From Burkholderiales bacterium (GTDB taxonomy: Bacteria; Pseudomonadota; Gammaproteobacteria; Burkholderiales; Nitrosomonadaceae), in NCBI GenBank assembly GCA_015075225.1, contig JABTUQ010000001.1, positions 310,001 to 374,000 of the forward strand: a DNA stretch of 64,000 nt, written 5' to 3'. How positions within the stretch are numbered: the stretch's first letter is position 1; every line of letters starts with the position of its first letter. The notes under the pieces are model-generated. The model was not told the DNA's origin. It worked only from the letters and a program-made list of their open reading frames with translations, and made no database searches. The position numbers and the translations under genes are program-made. Shown piece after piece: positions 9,552 to 20,193 of this stretch.

Positions 9552-10465
9552 TTACGCCCTGTGTGTGCGGTACCACAGAGTTGAATTGAATATTACCGCG
9601 CCCAGCGCATTACCAATCGTTACAGGAATCTGATTCCACAACCACCATTGTGAAATGGTGACATCAGCACCAGACAAAATACCAATCGGGAAAACAAACA
9701 TATTCACGACTGCGTGCTCAAAACCCAGCGAGAAGAAGGTTGCAAGCGGCAACCACATCAGCATGACCTTACCCGGCACACTGCGTGAGCTTGGCAAAAA
9801 CTGGGGCAAGACTCACCAGCCAGTTACACAATATGCCCATTCCAATAGCAGCAACCCATCCATTTATGCCATATCCCGAATAAGAAGCCTTTTTCCGCAA
9901 GATGCGCCAGTGTGGTGAGAACACCCGGAGGCTCAACAGCCCCTCCTTTGGTTAACGAGAACCACAGTAAAAACGCAAAGAAAACCCCGCCCAATAAATT
10001 GGCTATAAATGTCCAGCACCAGTTGCGTATCACGCTACCCAATCCGAATCTACCGGCGTAGAGTCCCATGGGCATCACGGAAAAACTTCCTGTCGCCATT
10101 TCCAGACCCAGTATGGATAACATAACGTAACCTGCCGGGAAAAGCAGACCCGCTGCGGCTGTTGGCCAGCCTTGTGAAACCAGTAATGCACACAATGCCG
10201 TAGCATAAGCCAGAAAAGGTGTGCATAAAAAACCTCTAATCAAAATCTGCCCTACTTTGAATTTTTTCTTCTTTGTAGCGTCTTCGACAAGATCACTTCC
10301 CATTTGTGCAGGGGTGACGCTATCAATCACAGCAGTGGGTTCACTGCCAGATAGAACAGGAGTTGTACCAACTGACACACCACCAGAAGACATGGTTTCC
10401 GCAGCAATGCTGGATTGAATGACCTTTTCGTTTGGAACAATGGAGGGTTGTTCAAATTCTTTCAT
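9552..10465 (-). CDS. Formate/nitrite transporter (FNT) family channel (two frameshifts)
   Basis: FNT channels are pentameric membrane pores for formate, nitrite or related weak acids; in an ammonia oxidiser nitrite is the natural guess. Visible: the N-terminal half (KVGQILIRGFLCTPFLAYAT, then LEMATGSFSVMPMGL) and the C-terminal family block LGFEHAVVNMFVFPIGIL, which contains the central-gate His. The frame breaks near 9875 (GGG where GG fits) and again near 9806-9812 in a C run. Repaired length is about 300. The roughly 85-residue N-terminal extension before the first helix is longer than usual, so the true start may be internal (for example at MGSDLVEDATKK). Confidence 0.83.
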
Positions 10466-10688
10466 ATTTATTAAGCTGGATTAATTGAAGAAATTACATC
10501 GGCCAAGCTGCACACTTCACGCGCAGCGGTCGGGAATTCTGACATAACTCAGGACACCCGGCAAGAAAATAGTTCTGCGAATTTAGCAGGTTATCGTTGT
10601 TTTCCAGTCAAAACAGAGAAGATGAAACAATATGCGGGCAACAAAGATTGAACTTGCCCTGGAGATTGGAAAATCTTTTATAGAATTC

Positions 10689-10766
10689 AAGGAGCCTCGA
10701 TCAAATCCACCATGAGCAGCATTGCAAGAAGCCGACGAAGGTTGTGGCTATTTATTCTACGATGCC
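10689..10766. repeat. Dispersed intergenic repeat, copy A
   Basis: This shares a core (GCATTGCAAGAAGCCGACGAAGG, interrupted relative to the other copies, then CGATGCC) with copies at 16732-16815 and 33108-33203. All three begin near a (G)AxCCTCxGATCAA sequence. Here it abuts the IS1182 remnant. The rest of the 10466-10800 gap shows no gene. Confidence 0.55.
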
Positions 10767-10799
10767 GGGGAGTGGGCTTGGTGCTGCGATTGTAAACAT

Positions 10800-11690
10800 G
10801 TTCCTACGGGCACATTGACAAGCTGGAGCCGCAACTGCGCCAGGAAGTGCAGCAATTATTGATTCAGGCAGAACAGGCGGATCAAACTGCTGTGCCGGAT
10901 GGCATGGATCTGCCGGAAGAAATTGCGCGGCGGGAGGAACGTCTTGCCACCCTGGCACAAGCTCGGGCAAAGATTGAAGTGCATGCAAAGAGCGTTATGC
11001 GCGGGAACTGGCTGAATATCAGGACAAACTGGCACGGTGGGAAGAAAAATCAGAACAAACGGCAAAAAACCGGATGGCAAACCACCCACACCGCCTGCAG
11101 CCGGGCCAGCAGGCAAAGACCAGATCAACCTGACAGATGAGGAATCGCACATCATGCCCGCCTCCGGTGGCGGGTTTGAACAGGCTTACAACGCCCAGGC
11201 GGTCGTTGATACAGACAGCATGCATGCTAGTCATCGCACCGGCAATCACACCAGCTTGCAACGATCGAGAACAGGTCAAACCGATGCTCGATCAGCTGAC
11301 ACAATTACCTGCCGCACTGGGAAAGATCAAATATTTACTGACCGACAACAGTTTTTACAGCGCAGCCAATGCGGCAGCCTGTGAAGCACACAGCATTGAA
11401 CCACTGATGGCAGTCGGGGGCGAATCACACCACCCCGGCCCGTTTGAACGGTCCACCGAACCGCCTGTCTTGCCGGACAATGCCAGCCCGGCACAACGCA
11501 TGGCGCACAAACTGAAAAGCCAGGCAGGACGCAAATGTACGTACTGCGCAAACAAACCGTCGAACCCGTGTTTGGCATCATCAAATCCGTGATGGGATTC
11601 CGGCAATTCTCACTGCGTAGCCTGGACAAGGTCAAGGGAGAGTGGACCTTGGTTTGCCTGGCGTGAAATTTGAAACGCATGGCCTCATTG
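10800..11690 (+). pseudogene. IS1182-family transposase remnant
   Basis: A C-terminal transposase fragment read by switching frames at several places. Blocks include YGHIDKLEPQLRQEVQQLLI, DQINLTDEESHIMPASGGGF, EQAYNAQAVVDTDSMLVIAP, LTDNSFYSAANAAACEA and VEPVFGIIKSVMGFRQFSLR (the DDE-type C-terminus). The N-terminal third of the transposase is missing upstream, and frames break near 11000, 11050, 11230 and 11535. No clear terminal repeats are visible. It is not functional as read; the missing N-terminus shows genuine decay and not only indels. Confidence 0.8.
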
Positions 11691-11760
11691 CATCTTCAAA
11701 TGGGAAATTAAGCAAAAAACAGTGGAAAAACCGTCAAAAATGACCTTTCTGACACCTTTT

Positions 11761-12956
11761 TCAGTAAAATACCACTCTGTGTGTAGTGGTCAAGCACTTT
11801 TCGGACACCTCGATAGGTTTTTGCGCTGCCATTTTTCGTTCATAGACAATGGGTGGCAGATTTCCCAGTGCCGAGTTCAGTCTTTTGCAGTTGTAAAAGC
11901 TGACGATGTAATCATCGATATCATTTTTAGCCTCGGTGTGGTTCGCATACCGTCGCTGCCAGACGCGTTCCATTTTGAGATTCAGGAAGAATCGCTCGGC
12001 GACGGCATTATCCCAGCAATTTCTGCTCGCTCATGCTGCAAATAAAGCCATGTTTATTGAGCAGGTTCTGGAAAGCTCGCTGGCATATTGACTGCCCTGA
12101 TCAGAATGAACGATCAGGCCGGATACCGGCTGGCGCTGCTGGATAGCCATGCTCAATGCGTCACAAACCAGCGTGGCTGACATGTTTAGCCATTGCCCAG
12201 CCGATGATCCGGCGGGCGTACAGATCCATTACGATCGCCAGATAAAGCCACCCAGTGCCAGTGCTGATATACGTAATATCTGACACGTACGCAGTGTCCG
12301 TGCGACTGGATTGAACTGCCGGTTAAGCACGTTGGCGGCCACGGGCAACCATGCCTGCTGTGTGTCGTGCGGATGAATTTCCGCTTCCAGACCGAGTTTA
12401 GAGCGGCCTTGGCATCAAACTGCGCACCTTGTGCCGGCCGATCTGAATTCTGATTTTGCATCGCAGTAACCAGGCGGCGACTCCCATAGCTTTGATGGCT
12501 GGCCGCGAATGCCGCCTTCAGGTGGACGCTGGCTTTGCATAAAACCGGTTTTGCAGAACGCCTCTGCGCTTCGTAGTAGCCAGAGCGGCTGACGGACAAA
12601 ACACGGCAAGTTTGTTTGACCGGAATGGCCTCCTTTTGCAGTTGGTGAACAAGCTTGGTAGCTCATTTCAGTTCGCGGGCAAAGAAGGCCGACGCTTTTT
12701 AATATGTCTACATCTCCTTCAACTGACGGTTCTCCTGCTCCAGCTGTGCCGGATACGCTGTTGCTCGGCGGTGAGTGGCTTGCAATGCCTAGCTGGCCAT
12801 TTTGCTCCGCGTTGTACTGCTTCACCCAGCGACGAATCGCCGTTGGCCAATGTCCATGGTCCTCGCTGACGTTCTGCACACTCAGCCCCTGATCCTTGAT
12901 CATGGAACAACTTCCAGCTTCAAACTGGTATCGAATGCCCTACGCTGTCTTGTCAT
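11761..12956 (-). pseudogene. IS3-family transposase OrfA/OrfB, frameshifted
   Basis: OrfA begins with TRQRRAFDTSLKLEVV at 12956 and carries the helix-turn-helix region (GLSVQNVSEDHGHWPTAIRR) and a leucine-zipper-like QLEQENRQLKEDVDILK. OrfB has [53 protein letters not shown] (catalytic Asp) and YNCKRLNSALGNLPP. IS3 elements naturally join OrfA and OrfB by a -1 shift, but here there are additional breaks (around 12420, 12300, 12180 and 12040). The element is therefore probably inactive. Confidence 0.82.
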
Positions 12957-13018
12957 GTAATGCTCTCAATTGCGGATTTTCCTCCCATCGAGGTGTCCGA
13001 TAAATTAGAACCCAGCAG
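11782..13018 (-). mobile_element. IS3-family insertion sequence with imperfect terminal inverted repeats
   Basis: The left end TGTAGTGGTCAAGCACTTTT followed by CGGACACCT (to 11810) is matched in reverse by AGGTGTCCG...TTAGAACCCAGCAG at 12991-13018. Nine inner bases are perfect and the outer part partial. The enclosed transposase reads on the minus strand. No target duplication could be defined with confidence because the left flank is another decayed IS. Confidence 0.75.
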
Positions 13019-13068
13019 TGTTGTTTAAGCAGGAATCAAGCTCGACAGGCTGCTAGTGGGTAAGTAAA

Positions 13069-13599
13069 TCAGCAACCGGCGTTGGCTCCATTGCACCAGG
13101 TTTTTCTGGTTTTTTCTTCGGTGCCAGCATTCATACCGGCAGCCCGCCCTTCCTTGAAGGCGATTTCCGGCGATATACCTTCACTTAGCCGATAGGCTGT
13201 CCACATGGCGCCAGCGCGATTACCCGTTGCGCAATGAACAAGAATGGGAGGAGATGCTTCCTTCAGGGCCTGCTTGAATGCTGTTAATTGTGGTTCCTGT
13301 ACACCTTCATAGGCCACAGGTATATTGATATAAGTCATGCCTGCTGATTCAACTGCTTTTTTTTCGTTTACCGTGCCTTCCGATTCGGTACGCAGATCGA
13401 TAACAGTCTGAAAGCTATGTTTGACCAGTTCCTGAATGCCGTCGCTAGCAAGTGCACCGGAGGTGGCAATTGTTGGGGTGGCACGGTAATAGCGCATCAG
13501 GTTGGTAATCTGGGTTGCATAAGGCACCTGATCTTTTGCGATCACCCAGTTTGGTGACAACAAGGCGAAAACGATAGTAAGAACTCTCACAAAAAGCAT
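13069..13599 (-). CDS. Periplasmic DUF442/BLH-type phosphatase-like protein
   Basis: 176 residues. The start is chosen at the ATG at 13599 because GGAGG lies six bases upstream and a signal peptide (LFVRVLTIVFALLSPNW) follows; an upstream in-frame start would add 12 residues without an SD. The dual-specificity phosphatase-like active site HCATGNRAGAMW (Cys and Arg) is visible near residue 132. Such beta-lactamase-hydrolase-like phosphatase domains occur in sulfide-oxidation and unknown pathways. Substrate unknown. It stands alone between the IS element and a divergent hydrolase. Confidence 0.78.
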   Translation of the reverse strand: MLFVRVLTIVFALLSPNWVIAKDQVPYATQITNLMRYYRATPTIATSGALASDGIQELVKHSFQTVIDLRTESEGTVNEKKAVESAGMTYINIPVAYEGVQEPQLTAFKQALKEASPPILVHCATGNRAGAMWTAYRLSEGISPEIAFKEGRAAGMNAGTEEKTRKTWCNGANAGC

Positions 13600-13865
13600 A
13601 TCAACCTCCGGCATTAAAATAATTGAATCTTGCAAAACACACCACGTGGCCCACTTTTACGGTGTAATAAAAAAGCGTAACGGACAACGCTTTTGACTTG
13701 AGACGATATTCCACACCTGCCTCATAATCGTAAATAAATGCTACCTGACGCACTTGGCTCGCGCAACGTAGAAGATAGGGTTTAATGTGCCCATCAGCTT
13801 AAAATCAGGTTATTCAATTCGGGAATGAGAGGTTTTTATGATCTGCAGCTACAGGATTTCCACCC

Positions 13866-14519
13866 ATGCCAGTTGAACAGAAACAATTTGTTAGCGGCCC
13901 GGCTGGCCGACTGGAAACCGTTGTTACTCTGCCGGAAGGCTCGCCGCGCGGCCTGGCCATCGTGGCGCATCCGCATCCGCTTTATCAAGGCAGCATGGAT
14001 AACAAGATCGTCTACATCCTCGCCCGGGCTTTCATTGAGCAGCAGTACATCACAGTGAAATTCAACTTTCGTGGCGTGGGGAAAAGCGAAGGCAGCTATG
14101 CGCAAGGGAAAGGGGAAATTGAAGATGTGCTGGCTGTTATCCAGGCGATGCGCGAACAGTATGACTCCGTGCAACACCCCCTGCCGCTGACACTGGCCGG
14201 GTTTTCATTCGGTGGAGCGGTGCAGGCGTACGTGGCTCAACAGCTAAAACCCGAGATGCTGGTGCTGGTTGCACCTTCCGTGGAGCGCATGGATGCCCCT
14301 CCGGTAGTCGATCACGCACGCCATATTCTGGTAATCCAGGGTGATCAGGATACGATTGTGCCGCTTCAGAGTGTTCTGAACTGGGCATCCCCACAAATGC
14401 TCCCGGTGATGGTCATCCCCGGTGCCGAACACTTTTTTCACGGCAAACTGCATATCCTGAAAAACATCATCCTGCAAAATTGCAGCATCAATCAAACGGC
14501 AGCCAATCCTTCCCGATGA
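13866..14519 (+). CDS. Alpha/beta hydrolase (dienelactone hydrolase-like)
   Basis: 217 residues. It has the fold's oxyanion region [14 protein letters not shown], the nucleophile elbow GFSFGG (Ser), an Asp in QGDQDTIVP and a His in GAEHFFHGK, so the triad is complete. This is the short alpha/beta hydrolase type common in proteobacteria with no assigned substrate. It overlaps the 3' end of the convergent hemF by 32 bases. Confidence 0.85.
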   Translation: MPVEQKQFVSGPAGRLETVVTLPEGSPRGLAIVAHPHPLYQGSMDNKIVYILARAFIEQQYITVKFNFRGVGKSEGSYAQGKGEIEDVLAVIQAMREQYDSVQHPLPLTLAGFSFGGAVQAYVAQQLKPEMLVLVAPSVERMDAPPVVDHARHILVIQGDQDTIVPLQSVLNWASPQMLPVMVIPGAEHFFHGKLHILKNIILQNCSINQTAANPSR

Positions 14520-15393
14520 GGAAATCGCTATAAAGCCTAGCTTCCGGGCTACCTGCTGCGGGTGACCAGTCGTAACGCCATTTGACGATGGGCGGCAGTG
14601 ACATCAGGATGGATTCGGTTCGTCCGCCGGTCTGCAAGCCAAATAGCGTTCCTCGATCCCACACCAGATTGAATTCCACATAACGGCCACGCCGGTAAGC
14701 CTGGAAATCCCGTTCGCGTTCGCCGTAAGGAAGATCGCGACGCTTCTGCAAAATAGGCACATAAGCAGCCAGAAAATGATCGCCAACACTCTTCGTCAAA
14801 TTGAAACAGGTAGCAAAATCCGGCTGGTTGAGATCATCAAAAAACACTCCGCCAATGCCACGTGGTTCCTTGCGGTGTTTCAAATAAAAATACTCATCGC
14901 ACCATTTCTTGAAGCGCGGATAGTATTCGCTGCCCGAGGATTGCAGGGCATCCTTGCAGGTTTGGTGAAAATGCACGGCGTCTTCCTCAAATCCATAATA
15001 GGGCGTGAGATCCATGCCACCACCAAACCACCAGACTGGATCTGCTCCCTCCTTCGTGGCCTGGAAAAACCGGACATTCATGTGAACAGTCGGTGCGTAG
15101 GGGTTGCGCGGGTGCAGCACTAGCGAAACACCCGCTGCCTCGAATGCCCTGCCGGCCAGCTCTGGACGGGCTGCAGTAGCCGAAGCGGGCAAGCCTTTGC
15201 CAAATACATGCGAAAAATTGACCCCGCCACGTTCCAGCACATTGCCTTCCTCGATCACGCAGCTTGCTCCTCCGCCCCCTTCCGGACGATCCCAGCTATC
15301 GCGGCGAAATGACTTGCCATCGGCCTGCTCCAATCCGGCCACGATACTGTTCTGTAAATCAACCAGATAATCTTTCACTTGTGCAAAATTCAT
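14488..15393 (-). CDS. hemF: Oxygen-dependent coproporphyrinogen III oxidase
   Basis: 301 residues, full length and intact. HemF converts coproporphyrinogen III to protoporphyrinogen IX with O2 in haem synthesis, which is in heavy demand in a cytochrome-rich ammonia oxidiser. Family blocks are visible: [21 protein letters not shown] near residue 40, [17 protein letters not shown] and [14 protein letters not shown], with the conserved histidines. SD GGGAGAGG precedes the ATG. It converges on the hydrolase gene and is divergent from aroC. Confidence 0.97.
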   Translation of the reverse strand: MNFAQVKDYLVDLQNSIVAGLEQADGKSFRRDSWDRPEGGGGASCVIEEGNVLERGGVNFSHVFGKGLPASATAARPELAGRAFEAAGVSLVLHPRNPYAPTVHMNVRFFQATKEGADPVWWFGGGMDLTPYYGFEEDAVHFHQTCKDALQSSGSEYYPRFKKWCDEYFYLKHRKEPRGIGGVFFDDLNQPDFATCFNLTKSVGDHFLAAYVPILQKRRDLPYGERERDFQAYRRGRYVEFNLVWDRGTLFGLQTGGRTESILMSLPPIVKWRYDWSPAAGSPEARLYSDFLIGKDWLPFD

Positions 15394-15562
15394 AACACCT
15401 CTCCCATGTAGTGCTGCTATCGGTCAATCGGCTTTTTGGCCAATTCTACCTGCACGGCCCTGAATTGGCACGCTGTAACCATGACGGCAGGTATCTCCCT
15501 GCCAGCCTCCCCATTTGGCTTGTGCTAGACTTTGCATTTCCCTGTTTAACTAAGGATTTGTC

Positions 15563-16725
15563 ATGTCTGGCAACACCATCGGAAAGCTGTTTTGTGTTAC
15601 TTCATTCGGAGAATCCCACGGTCCGGCCATTGGCTGTATCGTGGACGGATGCCCGCCAGGATTAGCCCTGTCAACCGAAGATATTCAGCAGGAGCTGGAC
15701 AGGCGTAAACCCGGCACTTCACGGCATGTGACACAGCGCCGCGAGGCGGATCGGGTGGAGATTCTCTCCGGCGTGTTTGAAAATACCACCACCGGCACGC
15801 CGATCGCACTGCTGATTCGCAATGAAGATCAGCGCAGCAAGGATTACGGCAAGATCATGGACGTGTTTCGTCCTGGCCATGCGGATTACACCTACTGGCA
15901 AAAGTACGGAATCCGCGATTATCGGGGAGGTGGCCGCTCGTCTGCCCGTGAAACAGCCGTGCGGGTGGCGGCAGGCGCTATCGCCAAAAAATGGCTGCAT
16001 GAACGTTATGGCATCGTTATCCGCGGTTATATGGCGCAGCTCGGGCCGATCGGGATTCCTTTCAAAAGCTGGGATGTCGTCAATCAGAATCCATTCTTTG
16101 CAGCAGACAACGATAGTGTCGCGCATCTGAAACCTTCATGGATGGCCTGCGCAAATCGGGCGATTCGGTGGGCGCCAGAATCAATGTAGTGGCGGAAGGC
16201 GTGCCGGTTGGCTGGGGTGAGCCGGTTTACGACCGACTGGATGCTGATATTGCTTATGCCATGATGAATATCAATGCCGTCAAGGGCGTGGAAATCGGCG
16301 CCGGATTTGCCAGCGTCACCCAGAAAGGAACCGAACATTCCGATGAAATCACACCGGAAGGCTTTCTGAGCAATAATGCCGGCGGAATTCTGGGCGGAAT
16401 TTCCAGCGGACAGCCCATCACGGTCAGCGTAGCGATCAAACCTACTTCCAGCATTCGTCTGGCACGGCGTTCGGTTGACAAGACGGGCGATCCCGCGCTA
16501 GTCGAAACGCACGGCAGACATGATCCCTGCGTCGGCATCCGGGCAACACCTATCGTGGAATCCATGCTGGCCATCGTGCTGATGGATCATGCCTTGCGCC
16601 ACCGTGCACAGAATGTCGATGTCGTCTGCACCACGCCCAGAATCCCCGCAAGCGCAGCAAGTAAGTCAGGCGTGCAACCCGATGTCCCCTGTGCGGAAGA
16701 TCCCGAGCCGGAAGAAAATTCGTAA
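15563..16725 (+). CDS. aroC: Chorismate synthase (one frameshift)
   Basis: AroC removes phosphate from EPSP to make chorismate, using reduced FMN. Visible: the N-terminal [18 protein letters not shown], the [20 protein letters not shown] block, [14 protein letters not shown] and [11 protein letters not shown]. The frame ends falsely after a missing G near 16129 (CTGAAACC instead of CTGGAAACC) and continues with [17 protein letters not shown]. The usual C-terminus [10 protein letters not shown] is followed here by about 19 additional residues, suggesting a second indel near the stop. Repaired length is about 387 against a usual 360-370. Confidence 0.9.
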
Positions 16726-16731
16726 CCAGGA

Positions 16732-16815
16732 AACCTCTGATCAAGTGCTCCGTAAGCTGCGTTGCAGGAGAAATCATGATGATCGCAAGAAGTGCGACAT
16801 AGCGAGTATTTGCTG
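16732..16815. repeat. Dispersed intergenic repeat, copy B
   Basis: AACCTCTGATCAAGTGCTCC followed by a GTTGCAGGAGAAATCATGAT-GATCGCAAGAAGTGCGACA core, closely matching copy C (33108-33203) and partly copy A (10689-10766). It begins a few bases after aroC. Confidence 0.6.
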
Positions 16816-16947
16816 CCTCACTTGTTTTGTATTCCATCTGCAAAACACAGTGTACGGCCATGCGGGATTTAAGGAAGCACTGATTTAATCATAAGTTGTC
16901 ATCCTATTGCTGGAGCAATGTTGTGAAGATGAGCTTCCATTTCTGAC

Positions 16948-17127
16948 TTAAACCAGCTTAATTAACAACATAATAAATATAATAATTACTACCAAAGGGG
17001 TAATAACAGCTTTCCAATCCGAAGAGGTGGCTTTAGGACTGTTCTTCATCATTCTCAGCGCTGTGGGCAATAAAATCATGAAGAACATTATTAGTGCTAA
17101 TGCAGAGGCGATTTGCATCCAATCCAT
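16948..17127 (-). CDS. Small membrane protein of unknown function
   Basis: 59 residues from the ATG at 17127, preceded by GAGGG; an upstream in-frame start would add six residues. Two hydrophobic helices (ASALALIMFFMILLPTALRM and VVIIIFIMLLIKLV) flank a short basic/polar loop (KNSPKATSSDWKA). No homologue recognised. It lies downstream of the BI-1 gene and is separated from it by a terminator, so it is probably transcribed on its own. Confidence 0.6.
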   Translation of the reverse strand: MDWMQIASALALIMFFMILLPTALRMMKNSPKATSSDWKAVITPLVVIIIFIMLLIKLV

Positions 17128-17158
17128 ATCCAACCCTCTTTCCATTTATTCTGTTCTA

Positions 17159-17187
17159 AAAACAAAACCCCGGTCAAACCGGGGCTT
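17159..17187 (-). terminator. Rho-independent terminator after the BI-1 gene
   Basis: On the minus strand a 7-bp GC-rich stem (CCCCGGT/ACCGGGG, three-base loop) is followed by TTTTGTTTTT. It lies about 25 bases after the BI-1 stop. Confidence 0.85.
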
Positions 17188-17209
17188 TGAATAGCTAAGT
17201 AGCCGACTA

Positions 17210-17879
17210 TTAATCGTCGTTACCCATAATCCCTAAAATTTGCAACAAGCTGATAAAGATATTGAAGATAGTCATATATAGCCCAATTGTTGCCAACACA
17301 TAATTAGTTTCCACCATGAATAATACGGCTCGTGTCATATAAAATAAAACCACTCATGATGAGAATAACTACAGCCGATATCGCTAATGACATTGCAGGT
17401 ATTTGCATGAAAATATTTGCCAGAACAGCAAGTAAAACTAACAAAAAACCTGCCATCAAGAATCCACCCAGAAAACTGAAATCTTTCCGAGTGGCAAGGG
17501 CATAAGCAGATAACCCCATAAATATCGCGCCAGTGCCCGCTAGTGACAACGTAATAATATTTCCACCATTAGGCAGAGAAGCATACATGGTCAATATGGG
17601 GCCTAATCCAAATCCTAATAAACCTGTAATCAGAAAAACAATTCCGATTCCTGCTGCAGATCGAGCAAAACGGGGTAATACGAACATTGCAATCAGCATG
17701 GCACCTATCACAGAAATCAAATATGTCATCGGCGGCATATTTAAGAACATTGACAGCCCGGCAGTTAGACCGCTGAACAGCAATGTCAGCGATAACAGCA
17801 TGTAAGTGCTGCGCAATACCTTGTTGGTTGCAAGAGTGGATGACGCACCATGAGCAATTGTTGAATAGCTTTGATTCAT
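17210..17879 (-). CDS. Bax inhibitor-1/YccA family membrane protein (one frameshift)
   Basis: Seven hydrophobic helices in the BI-1 pattern. The start is NQSYSTIAHGASST at 17879. The frame stops after SRIIHGGN, but the conserved end (TNYVLATIGLYMTIFNIFIS, LLQILGIMGNDD) follows in another register and ends at 17210. Two bases near 17310 appear to be missing from GGAGAAACT. Repaired length is about 223, normal for YbhL/YccA-type proteins. Bacterial members interact with membrane proteases such as FtsH or leak calcium; no specific role is visible here. Confidence 0.88.
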
Positions 17880-18293
17880 TTTTAATGACCTCCAGACATA
17901 AATATATAAATTACTGTTGTTTTGTTATAGCAGGCTGTATTGACTCAAACATCTTGCTTATAGTTCATTTTGCGAGTGCAACCTTGGTAGCATTTGGTTT
18001 TTTTAAATCAGTGATTTTTCTTTCCTGGAAATTTATTGGCGAACCCAGATGATAGAAGCAGTTTGACGATGTTCAAACATTTTCGTATATAGAATTCGAC
18101 ACTTTTAGTGGAAACTTTCAATGCCGTTTGACAGCCCTTCTTCAGGAGGAAATATTGACCGGTTTCATCAACAGCATGATTCGTACCAATATGCTTCACC
18201 CATCTACCCTGGCGAGTACAATCGCGAATACCTGGTCGTCAAAATTTTCAGTTTATCTGCAGATTCATTTCAGAATTCAGTAAAGGAACAGCT
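17880..18293. other. Gene-poor interval between BI-1 gene and TPR lipoprotein gene
   Basis: 414 bases with no convincing gene. A 63-codon minus frame (18008-18199) contains KHIGTNHAVDETGQYF and might be a transposon scrap, but it has no RBS and no recognised family. The promoter of the TPR lipoprotein should lie at the right end. Confidence 0.4.
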
Positions 18294-20007
18294 ATGAATA
18301 TTCATCTATCAAGATCAATTGCCGGGTTTGCTATCGGCGGCAATCAGTGTGTCTTGTTCATCCATCCCACCTGGTGGAAATGGTGTTGGGCAGAATGGAA
18401 AAGACGCAACCCCGGTGGCGGCAGTTCAGCTTGCTCCCGGTGCGCAATCCGAAACCCGGCTGCAAAATCTCGGCGTGCATGCTTTTCCTGTCAGCACACA
18501 AAACGGGCAGGCTCAGTTGTTTATCAATCAGGGACTTAATCTTGCCTATGGCTTCAATCATGCCGAAGCAGGACAAGCCTTCCGGGAAGCGGCAAAGCTT
18601 GATCCCGCACTGGCAATGGCTTACTGGGGACAGGCATTGGCGCTGGGACCCAATATCAATGCACCAATGAATCCGGCAGATGAGCCCAGGGCACTGGAAT
18701 TGCTAAAACGGGCCGAATCGCTCATGGCTGCAGCTTCGCCCAAGGAACAAGCTCTGATTCAGGCGCTGAAACACCGGTATTCGGGATCGGCTGAGGATCG
18801 CGTGGCAAATGACAAAGCCTATGCTGTAGCCATGCGCGAAGTACACCGCAATTTTCCGGATGATTCCGACATTGCATTGCTGTATGTGGAATCAATGATG
18901 GATCTGCGTCCCTGGAATTACTGGATGCGCGATGGCCGTCCGTATGAAGGCACGGATGAAATCGTGGCCGTGACCGAGGAAGTATTGCGCCGTTATCCGG
19001 AACATCCGGCTGCGCTGCACATGTACATCCACCTGATAGAGCCTACCACCACACCGGAACGCGCCGAGCGCGCGGCGGATACGCTGATGACCCTGATGCC
19101 GGATGCCGGACACATGGTGCACATGTCATCCCATATCTTCCAGCGCGTGGGGCGTTACGCGGATGCCGTGAAGAGCAACCAGCTGGCGGTTGCGGCAGAT
19201 GAACACTACATCGACCATTCACATACACACGGGTTATACCCGATGGTGTATTACCCGCACAACATCCATTTTCTCTGGTTTTCCGCCACGGCCAGCGGCC
19301 AGAGCGCACTGGCGCTTGAAAGTGCCAGGAAAACCGCCAGCATGGTGGATGATGCATTACTGCAGGAAATGCCGATCACAGCCCTGTTTCGCGTGACACC
19401 CTACTGGGCGCTGGCGCGTTTTGGGCATTGGCAGGAAATCCTGTCCGAACCCGCGCCTCCCTCATTCAACGCCTTTCTTACCGGAAGCTGGCATTACGTG
19501 CGCGGACTGGCCTTTGTGGCGACAAAACAGTTATCACGCGCGGAAAAAGAGCTGCAGCAATTACGCAAGATTATGAAAAATCGCACTGCACTGAGTGGCA
19601 CGCTGCTTTCCAGGAATACCACCTATGAAATTCTCAGAATCGCACCAGAAGTGCTGGCTGGAGAAATCGCGGCTGCCCGCTGGAAATTCGAATCGGCAAT
19701 AACGCATCTTGAAAGAGCCGTACGTCTGGAAGATAGTCTGGCGTACACCGAACCGGCCGAATGGCACTATCCACCCCGGCTGTCATTGGGAGCCATTCTG
19801 CTGGAAGCAGGGCATCCGGATGAAGCAGAGACGGTGTACTGGGAGGATCTGAAGCGTAACCGAGATAACGGCTGGGCCTTGTTCGGCCTGCTGCAGGCGT
19901 TACGTGCCCAGAATAAAATGGAGGATGCAGCAGTGGTCGAGGCACGTTTCAAAAAGGCATGGGAGCATGCGGACATTACACTGCCAGCATCACGCTTCAA
20001 GCAGTGA
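18294..20007 (+). CDS. TPR-repeat lipoprotein (one frameshift in signal peptide)
   Basis: About 570 residues. From the ATG at 18294 the frame reads NIHLSRS, then must drop one base near 18314-18320 to give LPGLLSAAISVSC, a lipoprotein signal with lipobox SVSC. The mature protein has TPR-like helices (GLNLAYGFNHAEAGQAFREA, LDPALAMAYWGQALALGP) over its length and conserved HMYIHLIE, HMVHMSSHIFQRVGRY and HSHTHGLYPMVYYPHNIH histidine-rich blocks. These proteins are widespread in aerobic proteobacteria, with no assigned function. The His clusters suggest metal binding but this is inference. Confidence 0.82.
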
Positions 20008-20193
20008 TACCGGTCTGAAGGTGATCGGCACCCCGGATCAGTCACGGGTTTTATGATTCAAGCGGTATGCCTATAATACAAGTGGAATTTGCATACGGTT
20101 CTCTGCATAAATTCCGTTTCTTGCTTGAAAGATACAATAACCCACATTAACTGGCAGCTTGTTTGCAGTTGATTCTCAACAAGGAGAGAAATA

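Noticed and set aside
16560..16725. Extended C-terminus of AroC as a functional fusion
   Set aside because: More simply an indel near the stop; the gene already has one frameshift.
18008..18199. Minus frame starting KHIGTNHAVDETGQ
   Set aside because: Possibly a transposon scrap but no family could be named and no start signal seen.
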